In this document: piece by piece, positions 26,703 through 41,371 of the stretch
How the letters are laid out: every line of letters starts with the position of its first letter
Position numbering within the stretch: the first letter of the stretch is position 1
DNA from: Certhia americana
Taxonomy: Eukaryota > Chordata > Aves > Passeriformes > Certhiidae
NCBI GenBank assembly: GCA_018697195.1
Contig: JAGMWU010000037.1
Location: 744,001-808,000, forward strand
Length of the DNA stretch: 64,000 nucleotides
Reading direction: 5' to 3'
Position numbers and translations under genes: made by a program
Notes under the pieces: generated by a model
Databases searched by the model: none
Told to the model about the DNA's origin: nothing
The model's input: the letters and a program-made list of their open reading frames with translations, nothing else

Positions 26703-29435
26703 ATATGGTTCTATTGTTCTATTTCTGTAAGGTTCAGGTTATATTGGTAGCTCTCCAGAGGAAATCACATGGCATTTCTTCATCTTGCCCAATGACTATA
26801 AATTAAAATTTACTTTTTTGTTTGTTTGTTTCTGTTTGTTCATGGATATATTTATTTGATATTGGTTACCTATTTATGGCTTTGTGTTCTCAAATCTCTT
26901 AGTACATTCAAATTGTATCAATTTGCACGGCCCGTTTGAAATTTCACCTATTTTTTTTAACCTAAATGTAGTTTTATACTATGGTAAAGATAAAAAGGAA
27001 TACAAATATTTTATGAATTAAAATTTCCAGTATTCAAAATGAGGATGTTATTGCATTTTTGTTTGGTTGAGCTTTTTTATACATGTTTAGAACATAATTT
27101 AAGAACAACTCCCATATTTTGCAAGCATGGGGCAATAACATACAAATACCCCACTGACACCTGAAAATTTAGAACCATATTATTCAAGACTGTTATTGTT
27201 TTTATTTATTATTTTATTTCATTATTGTTATTATCCAGGATTTTAGTACTTTGTGTCATGCATGCTGCTGAAATAAAGGCACATTGCACCTATGCAATTT
27301 CATCACCTTGTCATTTAGACTGGACCATAACATAACCTGAGATGATGCAGGCAGGGAAAATACAACATACCACTCATTTCACTAACTCACATGCAACATG
27401 CTGAAAAATGTTGTTACTCCTTGTAAATAACCCTGTCATACCCATTTCTAAGAAGGCTTCAGAGCTCAGTCCTTGGAAGTTGCTAGTGTGGTTGAAAATG
27501 ATGAAGAATGATGAAAATACCACATGAACTAAACTGTGAATCTCTCTGTCCTCTCTTGATCTGTTCCCACTGTTTCTTTCCCTCACACATGGTGTTGTAA
27601 GGCAATTAATATAAATCGAGATCATTCATTTTGCTCATCCCAGAAGTATGAAGTTTCATGTATGTGTGCCAAACTTATTGTCTCATATATACTGTAGATC
27701 ATGTTTATCCATGTTTGGAAGTTTCAGAGAGCTCATCAGAGGAAAATAGATGTAGTTTTGTAGATTGCAGTGAAGCAGACACAACATTTGTCCAATATTA
27801 TACCTGTGTCCCATTGTAATATCTTTGTTAGTTTAAAGACTCTAAGTCCCTCTGGGAGTGTCACAAATCCATATAATGTCCCTCAGTGCTAGATTTTTGT
27901 GTTTCTATCTCTGATTTAGTAGACAGATGTGAAAAAGCATATGATGCCAGATAACTCCCTAGCAACCACACAGCTGCAGATGTTGAAGAGAGCAAGTTGT
28001 TCTGGCTAAAGTCAATATTAATTTGTGCTCAAGACTTCCTTCCAGACATGCCATTTTTTGATGGTATAATATATCTTACTGGTGTTTTGGGCTGATCCCT
28101 CCCACATTGATCAAACTGATTCCCCATCTGTGGCCTCTTCTAGCACAAAGTTGCTTTTCCTGGGCAAGGAGAGTAGTCTTAATTCACAGACAAAAGCAAG
28201 ACTGGGTTAAAAAAGTCTTGAGGCAGCAGAATTTCAAGACTTTATGGTCTTTTATATCTATGGGACTTTGCAAAACCAGTTTCCTCTCTACCTGCATCTT
28301 GTAATTTCTGCTCAGAAGGGCAAAACAATCAACAGAAAATAAATTCTAGTTTTCTTTCGCCACTGGCCAAATTCTGAACACTCATTTCTTTTTCTCTTCC
28401 CTTTGATCCATCTAAAATTCTTACCAAATTCCCATTCTGCTATGACCCCAGGTTTGGCAGAACTACATATTGAACTCTGTTTAATGTAAACAAATAGTAC
28501 AAAATAAAAGAGCTGCTTTGCAGTCATTTGGCATTAACTAGTGGTCATTCACAGTAGGGTAATGTGGTTGCATAGTGTTTTAAAATTTGGGGTGGGCTGT
28601 GTAACCATGCAGTTTTAAAAGCTATTTTTAAACTATAAACTTATCTTGTTTAGCTTGGAAAACTGCCTTTCTCATAAAAGAAAAAGTTAGTTTTAAATTT
28701 TTTAAGTGTGTTTTAAAAGAGTCTTTGTTAGTGAAAGTAATTCAAAAGTCTGAAAGTCCCTTCTGGCATCCTTCTGAGTTTAGTAGGGGTCTTCCCACCT
28801 TTGTCAAACATCACTGGGTGTTGAAAAAGCACAAGCATCCCACCTTCAGTGGGAAGGCTTGAAACACAACACGGAATGTTGCAGGCATCTGCCTTTTTGC
28901 TGTCCACCAGACAGCAAGGTTATAGAGCTGCCCTAACCTAGCACTTTTAGCAGTCCTTACTAGTTTCAGCTCAGTACCATGGTCATGAAGCTGAAGAGCT
29001 TCAGTGCAGCTTGGAGAATGAAGTAGGACCAATTTTCATCTGCACAAAACAGGCTGTGTAGCTGCACCTACAAAAGATCACCCCACACACATATTGTCCA
29101 ATTCTGAATGGATATATCAGATTAGGTCAGTGTCCCAGCAAATAGTCTACTGGCTCTGGGAGTAGAGCAAGAGGAATTCATTTGGAAAGGAATTGATTCA
29201 GGTTTGGAAAAGAGTACCAAAACAAATGTCATAACCCACTGGAGCAGGCTAAGAATGGCACCAGTGCTATAGTTTCTTTGGTTTTATTTATTACACAGAA
29301 ATTAATTGTGCCTTGAGATGAATACCTGTCTGTATAATATATGCCCTGAAACTTTCCTCACCTGGCATGTAAACACCAGGTTCCTTACAGGAGAATCTCA
29401 GTATTGGCCCATGATCAACTGGAGACAGACTTTAG

Positions 29436-29706
29436 ATTGGACCTGTGGCAACAGGACAAGGCACAAATGTCTTAAACTAAGAGAGGGTAGGTTCAGACTA
29501 GATATAAGGAAGACATTTTTATGAGGGCAGTAGAACACTGAGAAGGGTTGCTCAAAGAGGTGGTGGATGCCCCATCCCTGGAAACATCCAAGGTCATGTT
29601 GGATGGGGCTCTGTACAACCTGATCTAGTTGAAGATGTCGTTGCTGGGGGGGTTGGAGAAGATGACTTTTAAAGACTCCTTCCAACCCAATCCATTCTGT
29701 GATTTG
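29436..29706 (+). mobile_element. CR1 LINE 3' fragment (plus sense)
   Basis: Contains GGCAACAGGACAAGGCACAA, a diverged CTAAGAGAGGGTAGGTTCAG, GATATAAGGAAGACATTTTT, GCCCCATCCCTGGAAACATC, GGATGGGGCTCTGTACAACC and CTCCTTCCAACCCAATCCAT, ending at the ATTCTGTGATTTGTG octamer-like tail. It is related to but distinct from the copy at 26.5 kb. Confidence 0.93.
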
Positions 29707-30512
29707 TGACTTGTGTCACAACACACAGAATTGTGGTGTTCATGCTTGGTGATGGAAATGGCTATTTTGTTTCTGCTACTTACAAATTTTGCCTGCAGGT
29801 TTTCCTCCACATGCAACAAAGGTTCAGTGTTTGCATTTAAGGCAGTGCCAGAGGATTTTTTAGGATTTTTTTTCTTCCTTGTAGCCACTTGTACTGGAAA
29901 TGAAAAGACAAAGACAGAGGAAAAATGTATGGTCTCAAGGAAAACAACAACAATAACAACAAATACAACAACAGAAATATTTTGGTTTTGCAAAATTCAG
30001 ATCTGGGGACAAAATATGTGTAGACTGTTATTGTTTGTAATTCAGTGACCAGGGATCTAGCCAAAGCATGCCATGGTTCCCCCTCAGCTAGTGTGCCTGT
30101 GTTTCTCCCCCTGTGGTGAAAGGCAAAGTGGGAGCCTGATGAATGCATCTGTCTCACTCCGAGATAAGGCTGTAACATAGCTGGTTTGCACACCCAGGAG
30201 TTTGGGAGCATTCTGGGTGCTCAAGTTAAAGTCTAGTTATTGTGATCTTTAGTAACAATAAACCAGCATGTTAACTGAGTGGGTTTAGTGTGGTTGTAAC
30301 CTTTTGCATTCTTTGGACTTTGCTGTTTATCTGGTATTTGTGCTATCAGATACACATTTAAGACACTCCCTAGATCCTGTTTTTTTTAGTGTGTCTCTAC
30401 TGCTTATACCAGTGGTTGTGTTCTATTCTGAGAGGTGTTACTTTGTCAATGTACACTGCCCCTTAAAATCACTCTTATTTATTGCCTACAGCACACATGT
30501 AATACCCATCCC

Positions 30513-31050
30513 GAGCAATTTGCAGATGATCTCTTGGAAATGCTGCCAAAATTCCAGGAAGGCTTCATGAGGGTTCCCTTTACTTGCTGGATAGGGTGTT
30601 TAATGGCGAGCTCATTTCACAAATGCTTGCCATGTTTGTTCAGCTGTGCACCTGCTTTGGTGAGAAATTTGCAGTGGAGCCTGGTGCTGCCCTCACAATA
30701 CAGAGCAGGCTAACCCCAGGCGCAGGATGGCACCAGGCAGCAGAAATTCCAGTTACCGGGTTTTGCAGATGCCAGATCCTAAGCTTCAGCTCTCCAGCAC
30801 TAAGCTGCAGCGTGCCGTGGATCTCATGCCAGAATCAAGGTTGCCTGCTTGTAGTATAGACATGTCTTTCATGTTTGAAATTATGTCTAAGGAAGAACCG
30901 GAGATAAGACAGATATTGGCAAAGGGAGAGAGGAGAAAGGAATTTCTACACTTATTAGTCATGTTATTGAAGAAAGAGGGAAGATTTTATCATGCCTGTC
31001 TTGTTGAAAGCAAGGCTCTGGGTTCACCAGATTGCTGGCTAGCGTGTAAC
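30513..31050 (+). pseudogene. Possible frameshifted coding relic, family not recognised
   Basis: Three successive open frames in different registers read like protein. They are a piece around EQFADDLLEMLPKFQEGF, then LDRVFNGELISQMLAMFVQL, then a charged helical-looking segment around KEEPEIRQILAKGERRKEFL. The frame changes at about 30,584 and between 30,690 and 30,727. An old processed pseudogene or decayed exon would look like this. I do not recognise the family, there is no poly(A) remnant, and chance cannot be excluded. Confidence 0.22.
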
Positions 31051-34000
31051 TGAGTCTACTTTCCTACAGGTTGATGCTCGAAGGTTACCACTGCTTTCCT
31101 CACAAAAAGGGGAAAAAAGTTCAGCAGGGCGTGTGCTGCATGTGTGCCTCTTTAGGCACAGCCAGTAGGTGAGAATGAAGCTGGCATTTTTTTCTAACCT
31201 TACTAAAATGTGTGTGTGATGGGGGGAACACGGGACTAATCCCCACAGGGATGGAAAGAGAGCTATGGAATGCCCACTCTGCTGTCCCAGCCAGGTGAAA
31301 GGGCTGAAGTCCTCCCAGCTACCCACTGCTTGGTAAACAGGAACCTGCTGATTAAAGCACTTACCAAAACCAAAATAAAGACTAATGATGTGAAGAGAAC
31401 TACAGCATTCTTCCCTATGGAAATCCCTTTAATGGACAAAAAAAAAGACTGACTAACTAATGGGTTTTGCTGTTTCACTGGTGAGAGGAGCATGGTCCCT
31501 TTAAAAGCCTTGGCCTCCTTTTCTAAGCACTGTTGCTGAGCTGTGCCCCACCCCTGCATAAGCAACACCTGCATACCTGCAGGGTACTGTCTTCTTGATA
31601 GCTTGTACACCTTAATAATACCTGGTGGTGGAGTGGTCTAGGTTTGGGATGTTTCTCTATCCAGCCTATTAATGTAAGGACGCTGAAGGAGCATCTGCCA
31701 GATCCCCAGTGATGTAATAACACACTATGCTCCTAATATCCTTTTTACGGCATTTATGTTCTTGGTAGCCACCGAGCTGATGAGTTTTAAAAAGAAAAAA
31801 GGGCACACAAAGGCACCTCCCTCCAAGATAAACTCAAATGGCAGAACCTAGCAAGCAGAATACAAAACAATTCCAGATGATGTGGGAGCTGTGCACCACA
31901 GTTTTCTCATCAAACCAATAGTGTTTCAGTTTCTCAGTGTTGACTGACTGCTTATGACGTATGTTAAACTGAACTGGGGTACGTGTGCAATTGCTCTGGA
32001 TACAGAAATGCATAACATGTCCAGGAATTCTCAAAGTACAGATCCTATGTGGTCTGAGGAAGCCTGCTGGATTTTAAGGAGGAATGAGGCATTTGGGAGT
32101 ATTAGAACATTCGAGGCTTCCAGAAATCTTTCTTCAGCGAGAAGGAAGATTTGTGCGTGTACGTGCATCGCTCTGAGAAGAAATAACTAACTTGAGGAAA
32201 AAATGTAAATAGACTAAATAAGATACTCTTTTGACAGAATTAATGAAGTCTTCATTGTGTGGGAAGATGGGAGAGAAAGAACAAAATGTTAGGGGTGAGA
32301 TCAGGGAGGGAAATACACGGAGAAAAGTAGTTCCAGAGCATAAACACAATATAAGCTGCATAAAGAGGCACAGAAGAAACAAATGTGGGGCTTACTGGGT
32401 TAGGACAACAGGAGTCACGGAGATGGTTGGCAGGGAAAAAGTCAAGCTATATGCATGCCTACCAGAAAGAGCTGCACAAATATCAGCCATTCTTTCCAGG
32501 ACCAAAGAGCAAGTGCAGGGTTGCCCTGTGTGTTTGTATAGTGTATAACACATGCAATTTCACTCCTGATTACTAGTAAAAGACAGTGTATACACAATCA
32601 AGAATTATCACATAAAAGCCCCAGTAGGAAACACAAGACAAGGGGTTGGCAAACCACTGGCTGACCTAGTCTGTCACTCCTTGTTTTGTTCCCAGTTACT
32701 CATTGTAGGACTAATTAGTGGCAAATTGCAGAACCGAGGTCATTAAGACTTAGAACTCCTTGCATCTTTCCCACCTAATTTTAAAACCAGAATGCTTTGG
32801 TAAGTTTCTTTTTGGTAGGCAATGCCACTGCATTCAACACTCCCAAGCCCCCCACCCCCCTTATTTTGGCATTTGCACATGGTCACTGCCCTTACTAGGG
32901 CTTCTTTAAACACAACACACTGTCTGGAGCTCTCCCAGTGTAGACACACTGCTGTTCTTTCCTCTGGACTGTAGTCATTCCCTGGAATAGGTGGGAGCAG
33001 TACCCAAATTCTGCCCCTCATGGTTCAAAAGGACCTTACTTGGCTGTGGGTGGAAAACTGAGCTGCACTAGGGAAAACTTCCAGGATGACAGACAGCTCT
33101 GGAAAATCCAATCAGCTTTAAAAGAAACACACTGCATTCAGCTGTCTCCGTACTGATAATGAGCATTTACAATCCTGAGATCCTGACAACTGCACCATGC
33201 AGGGGTAATTGTCTGTTATAAATGGCACCAGAGTAAGGAGGAGACCAGTGATCTGTCCTTAACGTGATTATACACCACAAACCAACGATAAGGCAGGCAT
33301 TGCTCCTCTGATTCACTTTCAGCAAAGATGAATGACCATAAGGCAAAGAAAAACAAAAGTCAAAACAAAGCACATAATATGGGGATGCTTTGCAGACTAA
33401 AAAAATCTAGAAATTAATTCTTTTGTAGGCTGATAAACTGATACATCTGAGCAATGCAATCATAGAGAGAATGCAAGCTTTATAAATACATTTGGCCTTA
33501 GCATTCACTCTGCAGCATCCTGCACCACACAGCATGCAGGAGGTGTTTTGCTGAGAGGGCAACTGGAGAGTAGAGTGAGTCCTGACCACTTGAAATGACC
33601 AAAATCCATGAGGATCATGTTTCTCTTTAGCCCATCATGTAATTTCAATGTCCTGGCTAAATTTCAGTTTGATTTGTTACATTCTGACTACTTAATTTCC
33701 CAAGTAACACACGTGTCATCATCTTTGATTATCTGGAGGTAGGAACTTGCACGTTTTTTTTGAGAATAATAGTTACCCATAAAATTCTACTATAATACTG
33801 TATTTTTCCGGCAATGAAAAAGATACATTGAAACCAAGGAGCTGAAAATCATTATAAAAATGAAACCACACTAGACCAGCATCTGGGGAAATGAGTTGAG
33901 GTAAAGATTGTTAGGTGGGAGTGCGAGTGGATGGGAAATGTGAATGTAAAGGAAAAGGAATGTATCTGTAAAGCAACAGATTATATAATTTGCTTTATTT

Positions 34001-34239
34001 TGCATGCGTCTTGCTCAAAAGTTCTCATGGTGTTTGCAGTCTTAGAGGAATTTAAATTTCTTGGGTCTGGTGCCCTAGTATTGAAAAGCTTTAAAATGGG
34101 ATTTTACAGAGAGGCAGCTAGCAGGTTGTACTAGGATCACAGAAACCAAACAAGCTCCTTTTCTCCATTTATGTTGCCTCTGAAAATGTCATGTCCACAA
34201 GCAAAGACAAGCATGATTTATTTAATTAATCACAAGGCA

Positions 34240-34940
34240 TGACTGTAATTTTATTTCTCGTCTGAAAAATGAGAAATGTGGTTCCAGCAGTACAGTGCCC
34301 CTTCTGCATAACAGGCCAGGGACCTGTTTGGGTACCTCAGACGTCTGGGAATCTAGCCTAAAATCGGGACCGTGCCTTGGGAGCTCTGTCAGATGAATCC
34401 TAAATCCGAATCCTAAACTGTTTCTTACGGTATCCGTGTTTTCCCTAGAGTGTATCTCATCTGAACACTGACCAACCTTGACCTATTTTGTGCAAGATTT
34501 GATTAGATCACAGTGCAAGCCTGCCTAACTGCAGGCCATAAATTGCAATCCTCCATCTGGTCGCTCTCTGACAAGTGAACGTGGTCCATTAGCGCTGTCT
34601 CCCAGGTGCTGCAGGCACGGGCACATGAGCAGGGTGGAGTAGCTGCAGGGTCCCCCAAGATCCTGCCAACTTCTGTGCAAAAGGACATCGTAGCATCTGG
34701 ACCAGCTGTGCACTGACCTGAGAGGCCTCTTTGATTGCAGGTTTTCATGCAGAATAAGGCACCATTGCTGTGCCTTGCTATGTGCAGTTTTCTTCTGGGG
34801 CCTTCTGTGGTGATGTCCATACTGAACGTTTGACCCTTGTGTGTAAATACGATACATCTAGACATCCAGGTAAAACGCACTTTTTTTACAGTGAAAGCTA
34901 CTCTTGGTCTGAAGAGGCAAATGTGCGCCTTAATTCTTTT
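34240..34940. promoter_or_regulatory. Second stretch with retained CpGs, possible conserved non-coding element
   Basis: I count 16 CpGs in about 700 bases, with non-repetitive, balanced composition and no recognised protein on either strand. It lies about 8 kb upstream of the CpG island, a plausible distance for a SMAD1 enhancer. The open frames of 110-125 codons on the minus strand here overlap each other in different frames and resemble no family. Confidence 0.35.
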
Positions 34941-37900
34941 ATCTTCATTTTCTCCCCCTTTCTAAAGAGCCACTGACTGTGGTATTTAAAGCCATGTAGT
35001 CCTTTCCCTTCTCTCTGATACCTCCAACAACAGCAGGATCTCTGGATGTGCACAGGGTGCTTTGGACCTTTAAACTAGTGGACTGAGATCATCTTTTGTA
35101 ATTCAGGTTGCCCAGTGCTTCTCCCATTGAGACTATATTATGTGTTTAGAAAATCATCAAATGTTAATTGTCCTTGGTGTGTCCTTTGGGCAGAAATGGG
35201 TAGAAAATGTCCGTGAAACAGCTTAAGTATTTTGGAAAAGAGGATAAAGAATAATGCATGTATTTGTCAGGGCTGAAAATACTAGAGATTTTTTTTTTTT
35301 GAGAAGCACTAGTGCCCCTTTCACTCAAGAAGAGAGCTTAAGTTTGGCAGGGAAAGGGAAGATGAGGGATGAGCTGTGTTGAGGGGTGAGCTGTGACTTG
35401 CAAGGCAGTCTTAGTTTTGCAACTAAATATTGCAAAACCAGCATTCATAATGGCCAACTCCAGCATGAACCTGGGGTGAAAACAAAATAACTCCCCATTA
35501 TTTGACCACTATTTGTTCTGTTCACTGAATAAGATAAGGTCTTTAGGAAGGAACATACATGAGCACTCAATTACAGGTACCAGGACGCACTCAAACTGAG
35601 TGCTTAACTAAAATTATACTAGCATGCTAATTTTGATTGGTTGCAACTTGCAGGTGTTTAAATTAATTTTTTAAAAAAAATTTACTCCTACCAAGGATTT
35701 ACCAATGTGATTTGTGTAACATTTTATGACATGTGGAGGGTTTTTATTTAAAAACTGCTCAAACCTGTTTGTCAAAAAATTGACAATTGACAAGCAAGAA
35801 AATGGTGGCGTTAAAAATTGGTGTAAAAGCTTTTGTCATGTGGGGAACCTTTTCCAACACTTTGTGGGACTGCCAGGTTTTCTGAAACCTGCAAGGTAAT
35901 TTCCTCCTCAAAGTGCAAACGGAAACTAATGTAACACGCATACATTCATTGTCAGGGCTGTCTGCTATTGAGAACTCACTAAGAGCCCATTGCCTTCTGA
36001 TGACTAATTAAATCTGATTTACTTACTCTCCAAAGTTCAGTTTCTTCCACGCCTTAAGCAAAGAGCAAAGGAAAACTCTGGAGAATACAGGAAAGAAAAA
36101 AACCCATGGGAATGCAGGCATGCCCAGTGCTGAGCTATCAGGTTTTTTTAAAGCCAGCTGTGAGTAACTGTCTTTTGAAGAGTCAGTTAATAATTTTTGG
36201 TGGGATCCTTGAAATTCTTTGGCCTCTAGTTGGTTTATGAACAGCAGAAGAGCAACAGATTTTTATTTTTTTTATCATGCAGTGCAATGTCCAACAGCTG
36301 CCCTTTCTAATATGCAGTGATCATATCAGCTCACTGAATTTCTCAGTCCAGTCACATATTCTGCTTGTTATTCACCAGTGAGCCCTGTTCTATGGTTAGT
36401 GCAGTTCTAAAACCATCTTTGCAGTTACTCTCAAAATTATTTTTCCTTGGGATTAAAAAAAAGCAGCCAACCAACAAAAAAAAGCTTGTTTAATCTATCA
36501 CTAAGTTTCATAACCACCTTAAACTGGTTGAAGTCAGCAACACAATCAAAAAGATAAGTTTCACCCTTCCTCCTACCTCAGTCCTGCCTCTGCACAACAT
36601 CAGCACAAGGATTTGGACAACCACACAATGAGCCAGATCAGGAAACTGATCCAAATTAAAAATGAGCTTAGCCCCTGAAACGTTTGCTTTCCCCAGCCAT
36701 CTGAGTTCCCTAGACCTGTTGAGCTGGCAGCTGCACAACAACTGTGCCAGCACAGAGTGGGGTAGGTGACACGGGGTTAGGGCTGAGCAGACCTTGTGGA
36801 GGAGGGAGGGTGGGACTGTTTCACTACTGGCTTATTCAGCCAAGAGTGACACTGAGCTCAGGCAACCTGACTTGGAATTCAGAGCCTTTTTCTTTTATGT
36901 TTTTCATCATTATATAAAATGGGCTGAGTATTTTGTCACAAAATATCAACAAAAACATGGAAGTAAAGGGATGCATTTCGATGCAGTGTGTGTCATTTTG
37001 TTAGTCTTCCAGTGGTGTGATATAGCAGTCTCCTCTTTGGGTATAAATGAAACAGAACCCTCTATTGAGACAATTACCATGGTTTTTCCAGCCTTCACAC
37101 ATTGCCACAAGCAGTCTTGCTCCAAGGCTCCTTATCCCATGGATGCTAGTGCAGCCGTGTGACCATGGTAGTCCTGAGTCCTGCACAGCAAGCTGTGGCA
37201 CAGAGCCACTCGCATAGCCCAGGTATTTGGGCACTACTTGTGCAGCCACTGCAACTGAGGGACCAAGAAATAACACCTCAGGATTGCCAAACCACCTTTG
37301 ATTTCTTTTCTCATAGAGTTATTAGCTTTAATTTTGTCTCTTCCACCTGTCTGAATACATTTTAATATATCATTCTCTGGTGGTTTTCGCAACAAGATGT
37401 AACTGGGACAAGGACTGTAAGAACTTGAAAACAGTAATTAAAGTGGGAGATAAGATTAATCTTAGCAGTGTCTTCCAAGAAACCAGCAATAGGGCTAGGT
37501 TATTCCAGTTATGTAAATCTTTTTAAGCTGAATGACTGAAGAGAAATTTAATTTTCCAAGAACCAATAATGTTTGATTACAGCGATTCCATTATCCCTTG
37601 CTGAGGTGATACCCAGGAGAAAGTGGAACTACCTTCAAAAGCTTCTGAGTGGATTCAGGCAAGATCCAAAGGGAGAATTCCATTCTCTAGATAGTACAAT
37701 ACTGGTGCAGTGGGCAGGAATGTTGTGCTTGGTGGCAGCACGTGATGAACTGTCAGAACAGAGGGCAACCTCCCTTCTTTACCAGAAATGTAACACTGCC
37801 AGAGCAAAGTCCTGACATCAGAGTCTGATGGGAAAACCACCAATAAAGGAGATAAGGGAGTGCCCTGCTTAATACTTTGTTTCATCTCAACCTTTTGGAA

Positions 37901-40900
37901 TGGTAACTTTTAATAAGGATCTTGGCAGCTTTAGCTGGGCACATTAATCTTAAGAAAGTAATGAATTTAGGTCTGATTCCCATCATCCCAATGGTGGAAA
38001 AGATGAATGACTATGCAATCTGATCAAAGACCTTTCTGGTATCTGCAGATAGATTTATGGCAGAAGCCTTATTTAATATAACATATATACATGCAATAAC
38101 CTTGTAAAATTATCAAGTTTCAGATTTATTCTATATGAATCCTACTTAATCATGGATGGACAGTTTAGGAAGAACTTCTGAGCATGAAATAGATTCTTTG
38201 TTCTTTTGCCTATGACAGTGAGTCAGAACACTAAGGCAGGTCCCAAGTAGATATTTGGGACTCAATAGGGTCCCAAACTCATACAGGGCTCATTCTAGAA
38301 AATGGCCAAACACCCCAAAGCAGGACAATAGAGAGCCCTCATGTCACAATTGCTGCCTTCAAGGCCTTCCACAACTTAGTTCCTTTGTTCCTGTGCTTGT
38401 ACTGTGAGTAGACAGGACCCTGTATCCAAATGGGCTTGGAAAACCATATGCAGCACTGCACAGTTATGATGACCTCCTAAAAATGCTCCATACCTTCTCC
38501 CACATGCTGTCTTCTGCCTGAGGCACCTTTCCCAAACAGATCTGTGTAGTTGCTTAGCAGTCTGCATATCCTATGATAATAATGCTGAGGTGGGAGGTTT
38601 GTTTAATGCCTTACCTACTCAAAGTTGAAGCAGACAAGCCATGAAGGATAGAGGGTCATAAATTTTATCAGCCAGCCCAAGAAAGAAGGAAATAATGAAA
38701 TCCACTAACCTTAGAAAGCTATTATTCTTCTTGAGAGAACTGCTTCTTCTCTCTGATAATATTGTTATATGATATGATAAAATTGGGTATTTTCCCACGC
38801 TAGGACAAGAGTGTAATGGTTGCAAAGAAAATTAGCTGAAAAAATTGGCTAAAAGTTTCAGCTGAAAATTGTCTGAAAAAAGAAAATCCACTGATTTTAA
38901 TGTAAATAATAATTTTTGTGTTTGATATAATTTAATTATTTAATTATCCTTGAAAATCTTAATTTTTGGTAGAAACCTGGTGTACATGAAGGTGAAGCAA
39001 AGTTACTGACTTTGGAGCTAAACTGTCTCCAGAAGACACTCTCCATCCCTGGAATCTCTTGATTAAGCCAGATGAAGTCTGGCTGAAGTTAAGAAGAAAT
39101 ACCAAATTATAACCTGCATACAAACTTGGATTTTAGAGGAAGATTGAAAGCTAACAGCAGTTGTAGTCACAGTATAAGTAGTAGTAGCATTTCTTAAATA
39201 TTTCTTACATAGTATTATAATATAAAATATGCAGCATAATGAATGTCTTAGCACTCAGCCTTCTGATAATCGATTTCTGAAACACAGATTTTAAAGGTGA
39301 TTGGGCAGGCACTTGTTGAGACGTTAGGAAGTGATTAAAGTTTCCTTTGAGAATCATATTAGAAATTTATCTGCAAAAGTGCCCAGACTCCATTAAAATT
39401 CAGGTTCATAGGCCTTTTGACTGATGGTGCCATCAGATTGTGCACTTAATCTGATGAAAAGCCAGGCTGTTTACAGAAGGAATGGTTCTTCTCTTTCTTC
39501 ATTGCCGAAGGCTCACTGCCTATTTTCCTTGCACCAGTCTAAATGATCATGTAGTTGCAGAGCAAAAGGAGAAAAAACCCATTCTCTGTTGCCTCTTGAG
39601 ATAGCTGAGTTATTCAGCGCACTGCAAAGGAGGAGCATCAAGGTTGATACCCAGGCATACATAGCCCTCTGATCTCCTTTCTTCAGTTTTCTAGTGTTAT
39701 TCAGAAAAGCTGGGAAGAAGTTAATGATTCAGGGTATTAGCCACTGGAGTTAGAAGTGGTGAGTGTGCAGTTAGACACGGCTGATACTGCTCACCCACAG
39801 AGTGATGGGTATGGACAGTCAGCTCTGACTGTACATCCTAAAGCAAGGGGCAGACTTGAAGTTTTGTTCTGGCCACTGTGCCAGAACAGCCCAGCCAGAG
39901 AAACCTCGAGGCAGATCTCACCAGGGCACACTGTTTCTGCTTGTCCCCTGGCCTCCTCTTGCCACTGCTCGCTCTGAAGCCACGTCTACCCAGCCCTCTC
40001 CAGGACAACCACTCTGGTTACTAAACATCAGCAAAAGCCTTCCCTAGGCTGTTTCATAGGCCTTTTTAGGGAAAGCAGCATATTAATGTGATCCTCCCCA
40101 AGCCTCAACATAAGCAGAAAATAATTTAATTCTCTCATGCCAAAGCCAACCTACCAGTCAACCCTAACAACAACAAAAGCAGTAAAAAGGTGGTTTTAAC
40201 AAGACACCTGACAAACTGCAGTGCTTCCCTAATTATCTCCTTGTCATATCTGTTTAGTGTGAATCGTGAATTGATACTTGAGTAACCAAGACCTAGTGGA
40301 TGGAGGTTGTGCCCACCAAGTCAGCATGCAGAGCAGAGCAGAGCTCAGGCACACTGTGTAAAACCTTTCCCATGTATTTCTCTGTGTGAGACCAGATCAC
40401 CAAGACTGCCAAGCTCTTGGGGCAGATACTACTTCTGCATCCACTACTCTTGATCCAGGACACCTGGACCCAGATTAAGCATTACCACTGTACAAAAACC
40501 AGTATTGGTTTCGTGTTTCTTCTGTACATTGCTTGTAAATGTCTTCATTACATTGACAACATTTAAAGACTTTTCAGTTTGTCCTGAGATAAATTTCACC
40601 AGTTGTATTCAGTGCTGCACTGTATCTGTGATTGCACATAAAAAGAAAAGTTTACTTGCTAACTGTAGCTGTGTACAGTGCAAGCACAAAACACACATTA
40701 AAGCTGTTTACCGAAGTTCACTCATCTTGAATCATTTAAGGTTCAAAATTTAAGCAGTAAAAGAGTAATTTTATTCCAGGCTTTCCCCATCAATATTATG
40801 GCATCATCCTGTGAGGGAGTTCCTCTTCTATTATTGTGGAGGAACCTACAATATACCTAACATCATAGCGCAATTCTCCTATTTGCAATTTATGTGGAAT

Positions 40901-41363
40901 TTCTGTGGCAAAGAAATGGATGAATTTTAGATTATGAAGTTAGAAAGAAGTGCTGGTACCCTCACAGGCATAAACTTGGGTGTTTTTCACTGCTCCTGCT
41001 GCTGTCCTGCTCCCTCTGTGACCTTGGGCAAGCCATTCCAGTTCTGTGTCTTCAGACTCGCAATGCACAATGCCTGGGTGGGCAGGAGCACAGTTCATCT
41101 GGTAAAACTCTCAGGGCCTTAAGTCCTCTGGGCCTCAGTGTCACTGGATTTTAAAACGAGGTTAAAGTCATACCCAGAACTGCCTATACATGTGAAAATT
41201 TACTAGCCTAAGTATGGGGATGTAATTATGCCAGTATAGGCATATCAGAATATTTTGCCACATAGAAACATCTTGCACTTGTTGCTTCATGTCTCTTTCC
41301 AGGAAAGATGACTGGGTAAAAGCCAAAGTATTTGTTAAAGAATCGGTTTCAGTTCAATCTTGC

Positions 41364-41371
41364 TTGCGCAA
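41364..41371 (+). promoter_or_regulatory. Palindromic C/EBP site upstream of the CpG island
   Basis: TTGCGCAA is the ideal palindromic C/EBP target and contains a retained CpG. It lies about 0.4 kb upstream of the island in a stretch with several other CpGs (41,350-41,530). A single 8-base match can occur by chance, so this is weak alone. Confidence 0.3.

Noticed and set aside
29625..30211. Overlapping minus-strand frames of 122 and 124 codons
   Set aside because: They overlap each other in different frames, partly cover a CR1 tail and an AAC-rich run, and lack any domain.
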